From: VFJQ01 sp044226525
Lineage (GTDB): Bacteria > Verrucomicrobiota > Verrucomicrobiia > Chthoniobacterales > Chthoniobacteraceae
Assembly (NCBI GenBank): GCA_044226525.1
Contig: JBGAGV010000031.1
Location: 46,733-110,732 of the forward strand
DNA: 64,000 bases
Reading direction: 5' to 3'
Shown here: positions 8,418-16,681 of the stretch, piece by piece
Position numbering within the stretch: position 1 is the first letter of the stretch
How the letters are laid out: each line of letters begins with the position of its first letter
Made by a program: the position numbers and the translations under genes
Notes under the pieces: generated by a model
Database searches by the model: none
What the model was told of the DNA's origin: nothing
Seen by the model: the letters and a program-made list of their open reading frames with translations, nothing else

Positions 8418-8923
8418 AGTGGCTTAAGGAGCGTCGCGACGGTTTGCATCGGCAGGAATAACCGGTTTCCGGACGTCAGCAGCGTGCGAAAGCCAAACGC
8501 TTCGTAAAACGCCCGAGCCCAGGCATCCTTGGCTTCCACGATCACCGTTGCGGACGCGATTTCACCGACCTGGCGACAGGCCCGCTGGAGGGCATCCGCC
8601 AGCAGCAACTTGCCCGTGCCGGGAAAGCGGGCGTCTCGCGCAAGCCTTCCGAGCAGTGTTGCCGGAGCGAAAGGATACCTCGGCAGCTTGCGCGCAAATT
8701 CCTCCGGCACCTCTTCCAAGGCCACGGAGGTGGCTGAAAGAGTGTAGTAGCCGGCGACGACCGCAGGCGTCTCGACGGGCACCATCACAAAAACGGCCGC
8801 CGCAAACCGTTTCGCATCCTGCCGAGCCCGCGTCTTCAGATATTCGTCCAACGGTTCCGCACCGCACGAAAAGTGGGACCGGTCGTGCTGCGATCCAAGC
8901 GGCTCGAACCGGAACCGGCTCAC
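8414..8923 (-). CDS. GNAT-type toxin of a DUF1778/GNAT toxin-antitoxin system (TacT-like)
   Basis: The 169-residue acetyltransferase begins with FRFEPLGSQHDRSHFSCGAEPLDEYL, characteristic of TacT/AtaT-family toxins, followed by the acetyl-CoA loop area (LLGRLARDARFPGTGKLLLADAL) and the C-terminal AFYEAFGFR with the likely catalytic tyrosine. Known members acetylate aminoacyl-tRNAs and block translation. GTG start at 8923 overlaps the antitoxin stop (GTGA), the usual antitoxin-first arrangement. Target tRNA cannot be read from sequence. Confidence 0.88.
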   Translation of the reverse strand: MSRFRFEPLGSQHDRSHFSCGAEPLDEYLKTRARQDAKRFAAAVFVMVPVETPAVVAGYYTLSATSVALEEVPEEFARKLPRYPFAPATLLGRLARDARFPGTGKLLLADALQRACRQVGEIASATVIVEAKDAWARAFYEAFGFRTLLTSGNRLFLPMQTVATLLKPL

Positions 8924-9225
8924 GCCGCACCCGTTTGCTTGCGGTGACTCGCGAAGGCAGCGCGCAGTTTTGCGTTCGCCTTCGGCGGAGTCAGCAGCGC
9001 GCGAACAAAGCCGCGACTTTCATCCGCGTTCAATCGGATAACTTCATGCTCAAGAATCGTTTCGTGGGCCGATTTCCGGACGCTTTCGAGAACGAAATCC
9101 GTAATCGAACGTCCCGCGAGACGGGCCGCGTAGGCGATCGTGCGCTTCAGTTCCGCGGTGACCCGTGCTTCCAGACGTTCGTTTTTCGCGGCTCGCGCTT
9201 TGGCTTTATCTACAGTCACTGCCAT
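8920..9225 (-). CDS. DUF1778 ribbon-helix-helix antitoxin (TacA-like)
   Basis: The 101-residue protein has an N-terminal RHH region (ERLEARVTAELKRTIAYAARLAGRSITDFVLESV) and a C-terminal tail (ADESRGFVRALLTPPKANAKLRAAF) that wraps the toxin in this family. I choose ATG at 9225 rather than a start at 9255, because a perfect 21-base palindrome at 9234-9254 sits directly upstream and would otherwise be inside the coding region. It is expected to neutralise the toxin by direct binding and to repress the operon cooperatively with it. Confidence 0.88.
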   Translation of the reverse strand: MAVTVDKAKARAAKNERLEARVTAELKRTIAYAARLAGRSITDFVLESVRKSAHETILEHEVIRLNADESRGFVRALLTPPKANAKLRAAFASHRKQTGAA

Positions 9226-9233
9226 GCGGGAGA

Positions 9234-9254
9234 TGTCCGGCAATTTGCCGGACA
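9234..9254 (-). promoter_or_regulatory. Putative autoregulatory operator of the toxin-antitoxin operon
   Basis: Perfect inverted repeat TGTCCGGCAA (9234-9243), one central base, TTGCCGGACA (9245-9254). It ends nine bases before the antitoxin ATG. RHH antitoxins bind palindromes of this kind as dimers of dimers, so this is the probable repression site. The assignment is by position and symmetry. Confidence 0.7.
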
Positions 9255-9272
9255 AGTCAACCCGATAGCCCT

Positions 9273-10358
9273 TTACCCCATCACCGAGTGCCCGCGCTGT
9301 TTGCGGGTGGCGAGCCAGAAGGCGATGGCGAACATCACCAGCAACGTCATGCCGAGGGCGGCGCCGAAGGGCCAGTCGCGGGCCTGGCCGGTGACCTGAT
9401 TTTGAATGACGTTACCAATCATCGGGACGGTCTTGCCACCGAGGAGATCGGTGATGGCAAACATGCCGATGGCAGGGATGAAAACGAGCAGCACCCCGGC
9501 GACGACTCCGGGCGAAGTAAGCGGAAGGATGACGGATTGAAACGCGCGCACGGGGCTGGCGCCAAGGTCGAAGGCGGCTTCGACCAGTGAGTTGTCCAGC
9601 TTCTCCACGCTGCCGTAGATCGGCAGAATCATGAACGGCAGGTAGCTATAGACGAGACCGAGCACCACGGCGCCGGGCGTATAGAGCATGGAGATGGGCT
9701 CCTGCGTGATGCGCGCGGATTGCAGGAAAGCATTCAAGAGCCCGTTCTCGTTGAGGATGGTGATCCACGCGTAAGTGCGGATGAGGAAGCTGGTCCAGAA
9801 CGGGATCATGACCAGCATGAGCAGCACGTTGCGCCAGCGGTCGCTCGCTTTGCCGAGGCAATAGGCGACCGGATAACCGACCACCGCGCAGGCAAAGGTG
9901 GTGAAGCCCGCATAGAACAGCGACCGCACGAAAATGCGGACATACGTGCCGGTGAAGACGTCGGAAAGATTCGTCCAGACGATCCAGAGCAGCGCGGTGA
10001 GAAAGACCGCGAAGCCAATGCGGCGCGCGGATTCGATGCGCTCCTCCTGCATGCGGTCCGGCGAGCGAAACCAATCGATCGCCACGGCCACGAGCGTGAT
10101 CCCAGCAGCCTCCAGCACACACTTGAGCAACGGCCAATATTCAGTGCCGCCAAACACGCGCGCGTAATTTTCCCAGGTGAAAGAATACTCCACCGGCGAA
10201 CCCGCCCGGCAAAAACTATAGACGAGCAAAATACTTGTCGGGACGACGACAAACGCCACCAGCCACAGCAGCATCGGAGCGACGAGCAACCAGCCCGTCC
10301 AACCGGGGCGGCGCTGTGCTCCGCGATCCTGTTCGGCGTTGGTGAGGGTGGCTTGCAT
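9273..10358 (-). CDS. potB: Spermidine/putrescine ABC transporter permease, PotB-like, with an insertion
   Basis: The 361-residue permease contains the binding-protein-dependent transport core: FVRSLFYAGFTTFACAVVGYPVAY, IPFWTSFLIRTYAWI and the EAA loop VEAAFDLGASPVRAFQSVILPLTSPGV that contacts the ATPase. PotB proteins are usually about 285 residues. Here roughly 65 extra residues (about 72-135) sit between TM1 and the core, with probably two more hydrophobic stretches separated by a charged segment (FRSPDRMQEERIESARR). Start ATG 10358. It lies 84 bases downstream of potD; no potA ATPase is in the window. Confidence 0.88.
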   Translation of the reverse strand: MQATLTNAEQDRGAQRRPGWTGWLLVAPMLLWLVAFVVVPTSILLVYSFCRAGSPVEYSFTWENYARVFGGTEYWPLLKCVLEAAGITLVAVAIDWFRSPDRMQEERIESARRIGFAVFLTALLWIVWTNLSDVFTGTYVRIFVRSLFYAGFTTFACAVVGYPVAYCLGKASDRWRNVLLMLVMIPFWTSFLIRTYAWITILNENGLLNAFLQSARITQEPISMLYTPGAVVLGLVYSYLPFMILPIYGSVEKLDNSLVEAAFDLGASPVRAFQSVILPLTSPGVVAGVLLVFIPAIGMFAITDLLGGKTVPMIGNVIQNQVTGQARDWPFGAALGMTLLVMFAIAFWLATRKQRGHSVMG

Positions 10359-10366
10359 GCAGTGAC

Positions 10367-10438
10367 GGTAGCCGCGGACGACGGGCCGTAAAAACCAACG
10401 ACCCAAAGCCGGGCACGCCGCAGAGCGGCGAGGCTACC
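10367..10438. repeat. Small imperfect inverted repeat between potB and potD
   Basis: GGTAGCC at 10367-10373 is matched by GGCTACC at 10432-10438, and the inner part contains a compact CGCCGC-AGA-GCGGCG hairpin near 10417-10430. It fills most of the potD-potB gap. There is no T-run, so it is more likely an extragenic palindrome or an mRNA-stabilising structure than a terminator. Confidence 0.4.
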
Positions 10439-10442
10439 GGGC

Positions 10443-11495
10443 TTACTTGTTCTTCAAGTCCGTCACGACCTTGTCGATTGCCGAGGACATCTCTTTCGGG
10501 ATCGCTTTGAACGTATCGAGCTTCGGATCGCCCGGCGGGAAGCTCGCGGCATTGTCGAGTTGATCGGGCTTGAGCAGCTTCTTCCCTTCGGCGTTCGCGA
10601 GCGTGTAGGGGAACTCAGACCACACTTCCACGCTTACCTTCGGGTCGAGCACGTGGTTGATGAACTTCTCCGCGATCGCCTTGTTCTTCGCCCCTTTCGG
10701 AACCGCGAGGCTGTCGATGAACTGGTGCGCGCCGTCGGTGGGCAGGATGTATTCGAACTCCAGCTTCCGCTTCTTCGACTTCTTCACTTCCTGTAAAATC
10801 TTCGCGCCTTCGCCGTTCCAGACGATGCCCATGTCCACGTCGCCGTTGAGCAGCGCGGTCTTCGGGCTGTCCGAATCATACAGCTTCACCAGCGGCAGCC
10901 ACTTCGCGAGCACGCCCTTCGCTTTCTCGAGGTTTTCCTTGGTGATGTCGTTGATGCCGAGGCCGAGCGAGGCGAGCGCCCACGAGACCATCTCGCGATT
11001 GTCGTCGAGCACCACGAGGCGCTTCTTGAACTTGTCCTGAAACACATCGGCGTATGTCTTGATCGGGTCCTTCACCTTCGCGCGGTTCACGCAGATGCCG
11101 ACGTTCCCCGCCATCCACGTCACGGAGTATTTGTTCTCCGGATCGTGCGGCATCTTGGTGTATTTCGGATCAAGATTTTTGAAGTTCGGGATGTTCGCAA
11201 AATCGATCGGCTCGAGTTTCCCGTCCTTGATCATTTCCTCCACGATGTATTCCGACGGCTGGATGAGATCGTATTTCGCCGAGCCTGCCTGGAGCTTCGC
11301 GAGCATCTCCTCGTTCGAGGCGTAGTTCTGCACGTTGACCTTCACGTTGTTGGCCTTCGCGAAGCTATCGATGACCGACTGCGGAATGTATTCCGACCAG
11401 CAGAAAATATTCAGCGTGTCCTTCTTGGCGGCGGCGCGCACGGGTGCGGCGAGCGCGGCGGCGGAAGCGGTGAGGATGAATTGGCGGCGGTTCAT
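10443..11495 (-). CDS. potD: Spermidine/putrescine-binding periplasmic protein, PotD-like
   Basis: The 350-residue protein starts with an export signal of Tat-like form (MNRRQFILTASAAALAAP). The mature part has the PotD/PotF signatures: LNIFCWSEYIPQSVIDSF, YDLIQPSEYIVEEMIKDGKL, WMAGNVGICVNRAKV, WALASLGLGIN and MGIVWNGEGAKI. It captures polyamines in the periplasm and delivers them to the PotBC permeases. potB follows 84 bases downstream on the same strand, but potC lies 6.6 kb upstream beyond three secreted-protein genes. Confidence 0.92.
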   Translation of the reverse strand: MNRRQFILTASAAALAAPVRAAAKKDTLNIFCWSEYIPQSVIDSFAKANNVKVNVQNYASNEEMLAKLQAGSAKYDLIQPSEYIVEEMIKDGKLEPIDFANIPNFKNLDPKYTKMPHDPENKYSVTWMAGNVGICVNRAKVKDPIKTYADVFQDKFKKRLVVLDDNREMVSWALASLGLGINDITKENLEKAKGVLAKWLPLVKLYDSDSPKTALLNGDVDMGIVWNGEGAKILQEVKKSKKRKLEFEYILPTDGAHQFIDSLAVPKGAKNKAIAEKFINHVLDPKVSVEVWSEFPYTLANAEGKKLLKPDQLDNAASFPPGDPKLDTFKAIPKEMSSAIDKVVTDLKNK

Positions 11496-11621
11496 ATGCT
11501 TGAGTTCAGTTCGGTTGTGAGTTGTCTTGGCTGCCTCGTTACTCGGTTCTCCTGCTCATCTGTGAAGCACGAGCGGGCCGCCCGTGGCAAGGGTGAAGTA
11601 ACGCCGAACGCGCCTGGTTGC

Positions 11622-14600
11622 TTATTTCAGCGGGATCCGCAGCACCCCCGTGCGACGATCGCTGAGTTTCACCTTGGCGGTCACGAAGCCCACTTCGTCG
11701 GTGCTGCGCCCTTGGCCCTGGCTCGCCGGCTTGGCTTGCAGCGCCTCGAACACCCGCAGCGTCGGCTGCACGCCGGTCGGGTTTACCACCACGGTTTGAT
11801 TCGTGCGCAGCAGCAACTTGATGACCCCTGAGGAAGACACGCTCCAGATGCCCTGCCGGCTCAGCTTGTCGAGCCCCTTCCCCGTGACCGTGCCGGTGAA
11901 AACGATGTGCCCGCCCGGCGTATCCGTCACCACGACCGATTGAATGCGCTGCAGCGTCACGCCGGCGCCGCATTCCGGCGCCGGATCACCCACGGCGATG
12001 ATCACTTTCTTGTCGTCGTCGCGCACCTGCACGATTCCCTTGCGCACAGGAATCCCGCGCACGGGCTTCACGGGATTGCCCGCCACGCGCTGCAGCGTGG
12101 TGAGGAAGGCGAGCAGGCCGCTCTGGCCCAGCAAAGGCTGCCCCACGCTGCGCAGGCGTTCCTGGGTCTGGCTGCCGAGGACATCGTTGACCGCCGCGAC
12201 CCGCGTGCGCAGGCCGTTGCGTGAAACAAAGATCGCCGAATTCGGCGGCGGCGGCAGACCGCGAGCCGCCGCCCTCAGCGCGGCGTGAAAAGCGAAAAGC
12301 CCACCATGCGCCACCGCCGGCGGATCGAGCCGATCGAACGACGCGTCGGGCAGACCCGGCACGACCGATCGACTGGTGACGGGCACCAATTTCGTTCCCG
12401 CCGAATCCACGATCACCAGCCCGGTCGTCTTGTCCGCAAAGGCCGCCAGCGCCGAAACGGTGCCGTCCGGCGCAAAACTGCGCCGCTGGTCCGTGGCACT
12501 CTCCACCGGAATCATCGTCGTCAGCTTCGTCACGCTCGCCGTCTCGCCTTCGGCCGCCAGAATCGTGAAGCCGGTGCGCAGCAGCAGGTCGCTGTCGTTT
12601 CCGGCCGTCTTCTCGCGCCAGACGCCGGAATCATTCTTCGCCGTCACACCGCCCCCTCGCGCCAGCTTGCCGGTGAAAAAGACCCCGGGCCGATTTCGCG
12701 GCAGGCCAAAGGTGGGCAGCTTGCTAAAGCGGGCGTCACTCGCCCCGGGCGCTCCATCCCCCTGCCTCGCCGCGAGTCGCAGCGAGTTCGAACGCGAGGT
12801 TTTCGAAAAGAGTCCCGCCAATGGTTTCCCCAGACGCGGCGTGGTCGCCCGGAGGGAGTCCGCAATCCCCAGGCGCGTATCGATCAGGAAGAGCGGAATC
12901 TGCGCGGGATTCGCGCGACTCACCGCGGTGAAGGCCAGTCCTTCGCCCGCAAACACCGGATCGCCCAGCGCGGTAAAGACGGCATCGCCTGGCGCAGGTC
13001 CACTGGTGTTTGCGATCACCCCGCCATCGATCCCGCCGAAGATGATCGTCTGCTTTTTTCCATTGGTGGTGATTGTCGCCGCTCCACCCACCCGGCCTCC
13101 GTCCACAGCCGGCGCACCAAACTCGAAGAACGTCGAATTCGGCTGACCCGGCACCCCACTGCTCACATCGACCACCAGCTCAGCGTCGGGCACCTCCACC
13201 ACACCGACCAGAAGGGCGGTCTCCATCCCGTCGTTCCACAGCCCACCGTTGCCGGAAATGAGATGCGCAAAATCTTCGGGGGGCCCACCCGCACCATCGT
13301 TCGGCTCGCCCCCATTCCAATTCGTATAGGTCACCGCCTGTCCATTTACCCACCCAAATGTTCCCTCTTTCACCAGATCGGTCAGCCCGATCCAGAGGTG
13401 CTGGTTGGCGCCGTCGAAGGTATCGTAAACCCACTGGTTTTCCGCCGCGTCATTGATCGTAACCAGATGCCCCCCAAGCGTCCGCGCCCGCGCCTCGCTC
13501 GAGGTCCATGTATCCGCGCTGAGCAGATAATACGCGTGCCCATTCACCGGATTGACGACGGGCCCCTGCAAGATCGTCCCGACCGGCACCGACGCCCCGG
13601 TGCTGAAGGACAGGATCGCTCCCGCGCTGGTCCCCGCCGCCGTCGCCACCACCGCGCGATAATAGTAAGTCGCCCCGGGCGCCAGCGGGCCAATCGGCTG
13701 ATCCATCGCCACCGGAGTCTGCCCCGCGCCCAGCGACAAATCCGGCGTGACGCTCGCATCGGCGAGCAGCGGGTCGGTCCCGTATTCGAAATAACCTGTC
13801 GCCATCAGGCCCAAAGGATTTCCCGTCCCATGCAAAGTCGCCGCCACCGGACTGATCCCGTCGGCCGCCAGCGTCGTCACCGCCGGAGGTGAATCGGGAG
13901 TGGTGAAAGAAAGGATATTGCCCTGCCCCGCGCCTCCCAGACTCGAAGCAACCGCGCGATAATAATAGGTCGTGTGAGGGAGCAGATTGCCCGGCTGCGA
14001 AAACGGCACCGGCGAATTCCCGCTTCCCACATCGACCGCCGCGTCCACCGGGGTCGCCCCCGCCATCCCGGAATCGGTGCTGATCTCGACGTAAGCCGTC
14101 GTCGCTACTCCCTTCGGATTGACCGTGCCGTTGAAGGTGGCCTGCGTGGGTTGAATCCCCGTGGCCGCATCCGTGGTGACAACGGGCGGCGTGTCGCCTT
14201 GATACCGCACGAGCGCCGCCTCGTAGGTGGCGCCATTGAGCGTGTAACCGGCGATGACATACCTGCCGTCGCTCTGGATCGCCACGCTCGCGCCGAGATC
14301 GTCGGCCGCTCCGACCGGTGTCGTCACCTTGCCCGTGCCCTGAAAAGTCGTATCGAGCGTGCCGTCGGTTTTGTAGCGCACGATCGCGAAGTCCGAGTCG
14401 GTTCCGTTCGAGGCGTAGCCGGTCACGACGAGTTTCTGATCCGAGCTTTGAATCGCGAGGCTATTGCCGATGTCGTCTCCCGGCCCGATCGCAGTGAGGA
14501 CCTTGCCGGTGCCATTGAAGCCCGGGTCGAGCGCGCCGTTGGTTTGATAACGAGCGAGCGCGAAATCCGCCCCACCGCCGACCGTGCCATACCCCGCCGC

Positions 14601-15476
14601 CACAATTTTCCCATCGGCCTGCACCACGACTTTGAAGGCGAAGTCGTCGCTCATGCCGAGCGGAGTCGTCACGATACCGGTGCTGTTAAAAGTCGAGTCG
14701 AGCGTGCCACTCGCGTCGTAGCGCAGCACGGCGAAATCGTAGCTGCTGCCGTCGAAGGCATAACCCGCGGCGACGATCTTTCCATCTCCCTGAAGCGCCA
14801 CACTATAAGCCCCGGAACTGAACCCGCCCACGGGAGTGACCACCTGCCCCGTGGTGTTGAACGCCGAGTCCGGCGTGCCGTCGTCGTTTAACCGCGCGAG
14901 CGCAAAATCGGTATTGCTGCCGTTGCTCGAAAACCCGGCGACGAGGATCTTTCCATCGCTCTGCACCACGACGCCTTGCGCATAGTCATCGCCGCCGCTC
15001 ATCGACAGGGTCACGATGCCGGTGCTGAGGAAAGTCGAGTCGAGGCTGCCGTCGCTGTTGTAACGCACCACCGCAAAATCCGTAAACGATCCCACCGTCG
15101 CAGATCCGGCGACGACAATCTTACCATCCGTTTGCAGCACGACGGCTTTGGCAACATCGTCGCCCGACCCAACCGGCGTCAGCACCGACCCGGTGCTGTG
15201 GAAGCTCGAATCGAGGCTGCCGTCGCTGTTGTAGCGGATGACGCAGAAGTCGTTGTCGCTGCCGTTGGACGCCGTGCCTACCACGACGATTTTTCCGTCG
15301 CTTTGAATCGCCGTGGCGTTCGCCAGTGCATCCCCGCTGCCGAGCGGAGTCGTCACCTTGCCGGTGCCGCTGCCAAACGTCAGGTCCAGGTCACCCGGGA
15401 GCGCCAGGGCAACCGTGCGGGTGAGCAGAAAGGCGAGCAGCAGCCCCAAGCCGCGACGGAAACGGGTAGGATTCAT
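11622..15476 (-). CDS. Large secreted protein with seven delta-60 repeats, Fn3-like domains and a C-type lectin domain
   Basis: The 1284-residue product opens with a signal peptide (GLGLLLAFLLTRTVALA). Residues about 25-410 are seven tandem delta-60 repeats of about 54 residues, each with SDGKIVVAG...DFAVVRYNSDGSLDSTF. Two fibronectin-like segments follow (about 420-630, with Y-Y-Y-R-A-V strands), then a C-type lectin-like domain (about 640-770) containing WTSSEARARTLGGHLVTIND, WIGLTD, FGWVNGQ and NWNGGEPND. The C-terminal 500 residues are unfamiliar beta-rich sequence. This is a probable extracellular carbohydrate-binding or surface protein. It lies between potD and potC but shows no link to polyamine transport. 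Confidence 0.85.
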   Translation of the reverse strand: MNPTRFRRGLGLLLAFLLTRTVALALPGDLDLTFGSGTGKVTTPLGSGDALANATAIQSDGKIVVVGTASNGSDNDFCVIRYNSDGSLDSSFHSTGSVLTPVGSGDDVAKAVVLQTDGKIVVAGSATVGSFTDFAVVRYNSDGSLDSTFLSTGIVTLSMSGGDDYAQGVVVQSDGKILVAGFSSNGSNTDFALARLNDDGTPDSAFNTTGQVVTPVGGFSSGAYSVALQGDGKIVAAGYAFDGSSYDFAVLRYDASGTLDSTFNSTGIVTTPLGMSDDFAFKVVVQADGKIVAAGYGTVGGGADFALARYQTNGALDPGFNGTGKVLTAIGPGDDIGNSLAIQSSDQKLVVTGYASNGTDSDFAIVRYKTDGTLDTTFQGTGKVTTPVGAADDLGASVAIQSDGRYVIAGYTLNGATYEAALVRYQGDTPPVVTTDAATGIQPTQATFNGTVNPKGVATTAYVEISTDSGMAGATPVDAAVDVGSGNSPVPFSQPGNLLPHTTYYYRAVASSLGGAGQGNILSFTTPDSPPAVTTLAADGISPVAATLHGTGNPLGLMATGYFEYGTDPLLADASVTPDLSLGAGQTPVAMDQPIGPLAPGATYYYRAVVATAAGTSAGAILSFSTGASVPVGTILQGPVVNPVNGHAYYLLSADTWTSSEARARTLGGHLVTINDAAENQWVYDTFDGANQHLWIGLTDLVKEGTFGWVNGQAVTYTNWNGGEPNDGAGGPPEDFAHLISGNGGLWNDGMETALLVGVVEVPDAELVVDVSSGVPGQPNSTFFEFGAPAVDGGRVGGAATITTNGKKQTIIFGGIDGGVIANTSGPAPGDAVFTALGDPVFAGEGLAFTAVSRANPAQIPLFLIDTRLGIADSLRATTPRLGKPLAGLFSKTSRSNSLRLAARQGDGAPGASDARFSKLPTFGLPRNRPGVFFTGKLARGGGVTAKNDSGVWREKTAGNDSDLLLRTGFTILAAEGETASVTKLTTMIPVESATDQRRSFAPDGTVSALAAFADKTTGLVIVDSAGTKLVPVTSRSVVPGLPDASFDRLDPPAVAHGGLFAFHAALRAAARGLPPPPNSAIFVSRNGLRTRVAAVNDVLGSQTQERLRSVGQPLLGQSGLLAFLTTLQRVAGNPVKPVRGIPVRKGIVQVRDDDKKVIIAVGDPAPECGAGVTLQRIQSVVVTDTPGGHIVFTGTVTGKGLDKLSRQGIWSVSSSGVIKLLLRTNQTVVVNPTGVQPTLRVFEALQAKPASQGQGRSTDEVGFVTAKVKLSDRRTGVLRIPLK

Positions 15477-15525
15477 ATGATCACCATGAGAGCTTCAGAT
15501 AATTTACAGCCGGAGCATTTCGCGT

Positions 15526-16674
15526 CTACGGGCGCGTCGCGCGCGCTTGTAACGTGGTGAAGCCGCTCGGGCATGGCACCGTCGCGATCCAATCGGCCTG
15601 GGTATCGTTCCCGCTTTGAAAAATCGCCGTCGTCCAAATCGGCGTAGCCACAAATTTCCCCGCCGATCGCACCTGCACCAGACCGCCGGCCGTGGCGAAG
15701 TTGGTCGTCCGCACCGTGACCTGCGCAGAAGAGTTCACCGAAACCCCGACGTCGGCAGAAATATCAAGGCTGGCGGTCGGATTCGCGGGCACATTGACCG
15801 TGTCCACCTTTACGATTTTCACGGTCGGCGCGTTCGCATCCGGCCAGATCACCGGCGGGTTCTGCGGCGCCACCGCAACGGTTTGCGGCTGAGGCGAAAG
15901 GGATCCTGAAACGGAATTCGCCTCGAGACGGATGCGCCCATCTGGGAGCGCGCTCAGCGTCCCACTGCCATTGATGGTGTTGGCGACCAGACGAATCGCC
16001 CCACCACTCCCGGCACGATTGCCACTGCCACCCCCATTCGCGGTGATCGAACCGTTCACCGAAATCGTTCCCGCCGCAACGATCAGGATAGCCCCACCTC
16101 CGCCGCCACCACCGCCCGAGCCAGAGCCCCCGATCAATGGAATGATTGAAGGATTTCCATAGACGGAAGCGTAAGACGCCGGCCCGCCGAAAGTGCTGCC
16201 GCCGATTCCCAATCCAGCCCCCTGGCCTCCCGAGCCATCCACACCACCGCGAAAACCTCCCGGTCCTGGCTCCGCGGGCACGTTGCTAAAATTAGTCGCG
16301 ACACCGGACATGTTCACCGTCGCGCTCGCCCCGATGGTCACGTTCCCCTGCACCAGCCACACCACCGGTGCGTGCGTCGAGTGGTTGGTAAAATTCACCG
16401 TGGCGAAGGTTCCAAGCGTCACCGACGTGAATTTGAAGACCACGGCATGACGCACGGGGTCATAGACTCCCTTGCCTGCATTGGCGGCGTTGTTTTTCAG
16501 ATAGTCATCTCCTACCCCGCCCGTCACCGGGGTCGCCTGTGTCAGATTCAAGGTAACGGTGTTGCTGTTGGCCACCGTGAGCGCGCCGTCCGAACCATCG
16601 CCGGGAACGGAGATCTGTCCAAAGGCAGCAAAGCTACTTACAATCAGTGCCAGGATAACGTGATAGGATTTCAT
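15526..16674 (-). CDS. Secreted glycine-rich protein of unknown function
   Basis: The 382-residue protein has a signal peptide (MKSYHVILALIVSSFAAFGQ). Its N-terminal half resembles a beta-helix or adhesin-type passenger (LTVANSNTVTLNLTQATPV, WLVQGNVTIGASATVNMSG), followed by a strongly Gly-rich stretch (about 135-230, including GSGSGGGGGGGGAILIVAAG) and a threonine/valine-rich end. This layout recurs in outer-surface proteins that describe themselves only by composition. It lies eight bases from the repeat-protein gene upstream and 49 from the delta-60 gene downstream, so the three are probably cotranscribed. Confidence 0.75.
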   Translation of the reverse strand: MKSYHVILALIVSSFAAFGQISVPGDGSDGALTVANSNTVTLNLTQATPVTGGVGDDYLKNNAANAGKGVYDPVRHAVVFKFTSVTLGTFATVNFTNHSTHAPVVWLVQGNVTIGASATVNMSGVATNFSNVPAEPGPGGFRGGVDGSGGQGAGLGIGGSTFGGPASYASVYGNPSIIPLIGGSGSGGGGGGGGAILIVAAGTISVNGSITANGGGSGNRAGSGGAIRLVANTINGSGTLSALPDGRIRLEANSVSGSLSPQPQTVAVAPQNPPVIWPDANAPTVKIVKVDTVNVPANPTASLDISADVGVSVNSSAQVTVRTTNFATAGGLVQVRSAGKFVATPIWTTAIFQSGNDTQADWIATVPCPSGFTTLQARATRP

Positions 16675-16681
16675 AGTTGGA

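Noticed and set aside
12285..13892. A 535-codon plus-strand frame opposite the delta-60 protein
   Set aside because: Arg/His/Pro-rich shadow; the minus strand holds the lectin and repeat domains in an uninterrupted frame.
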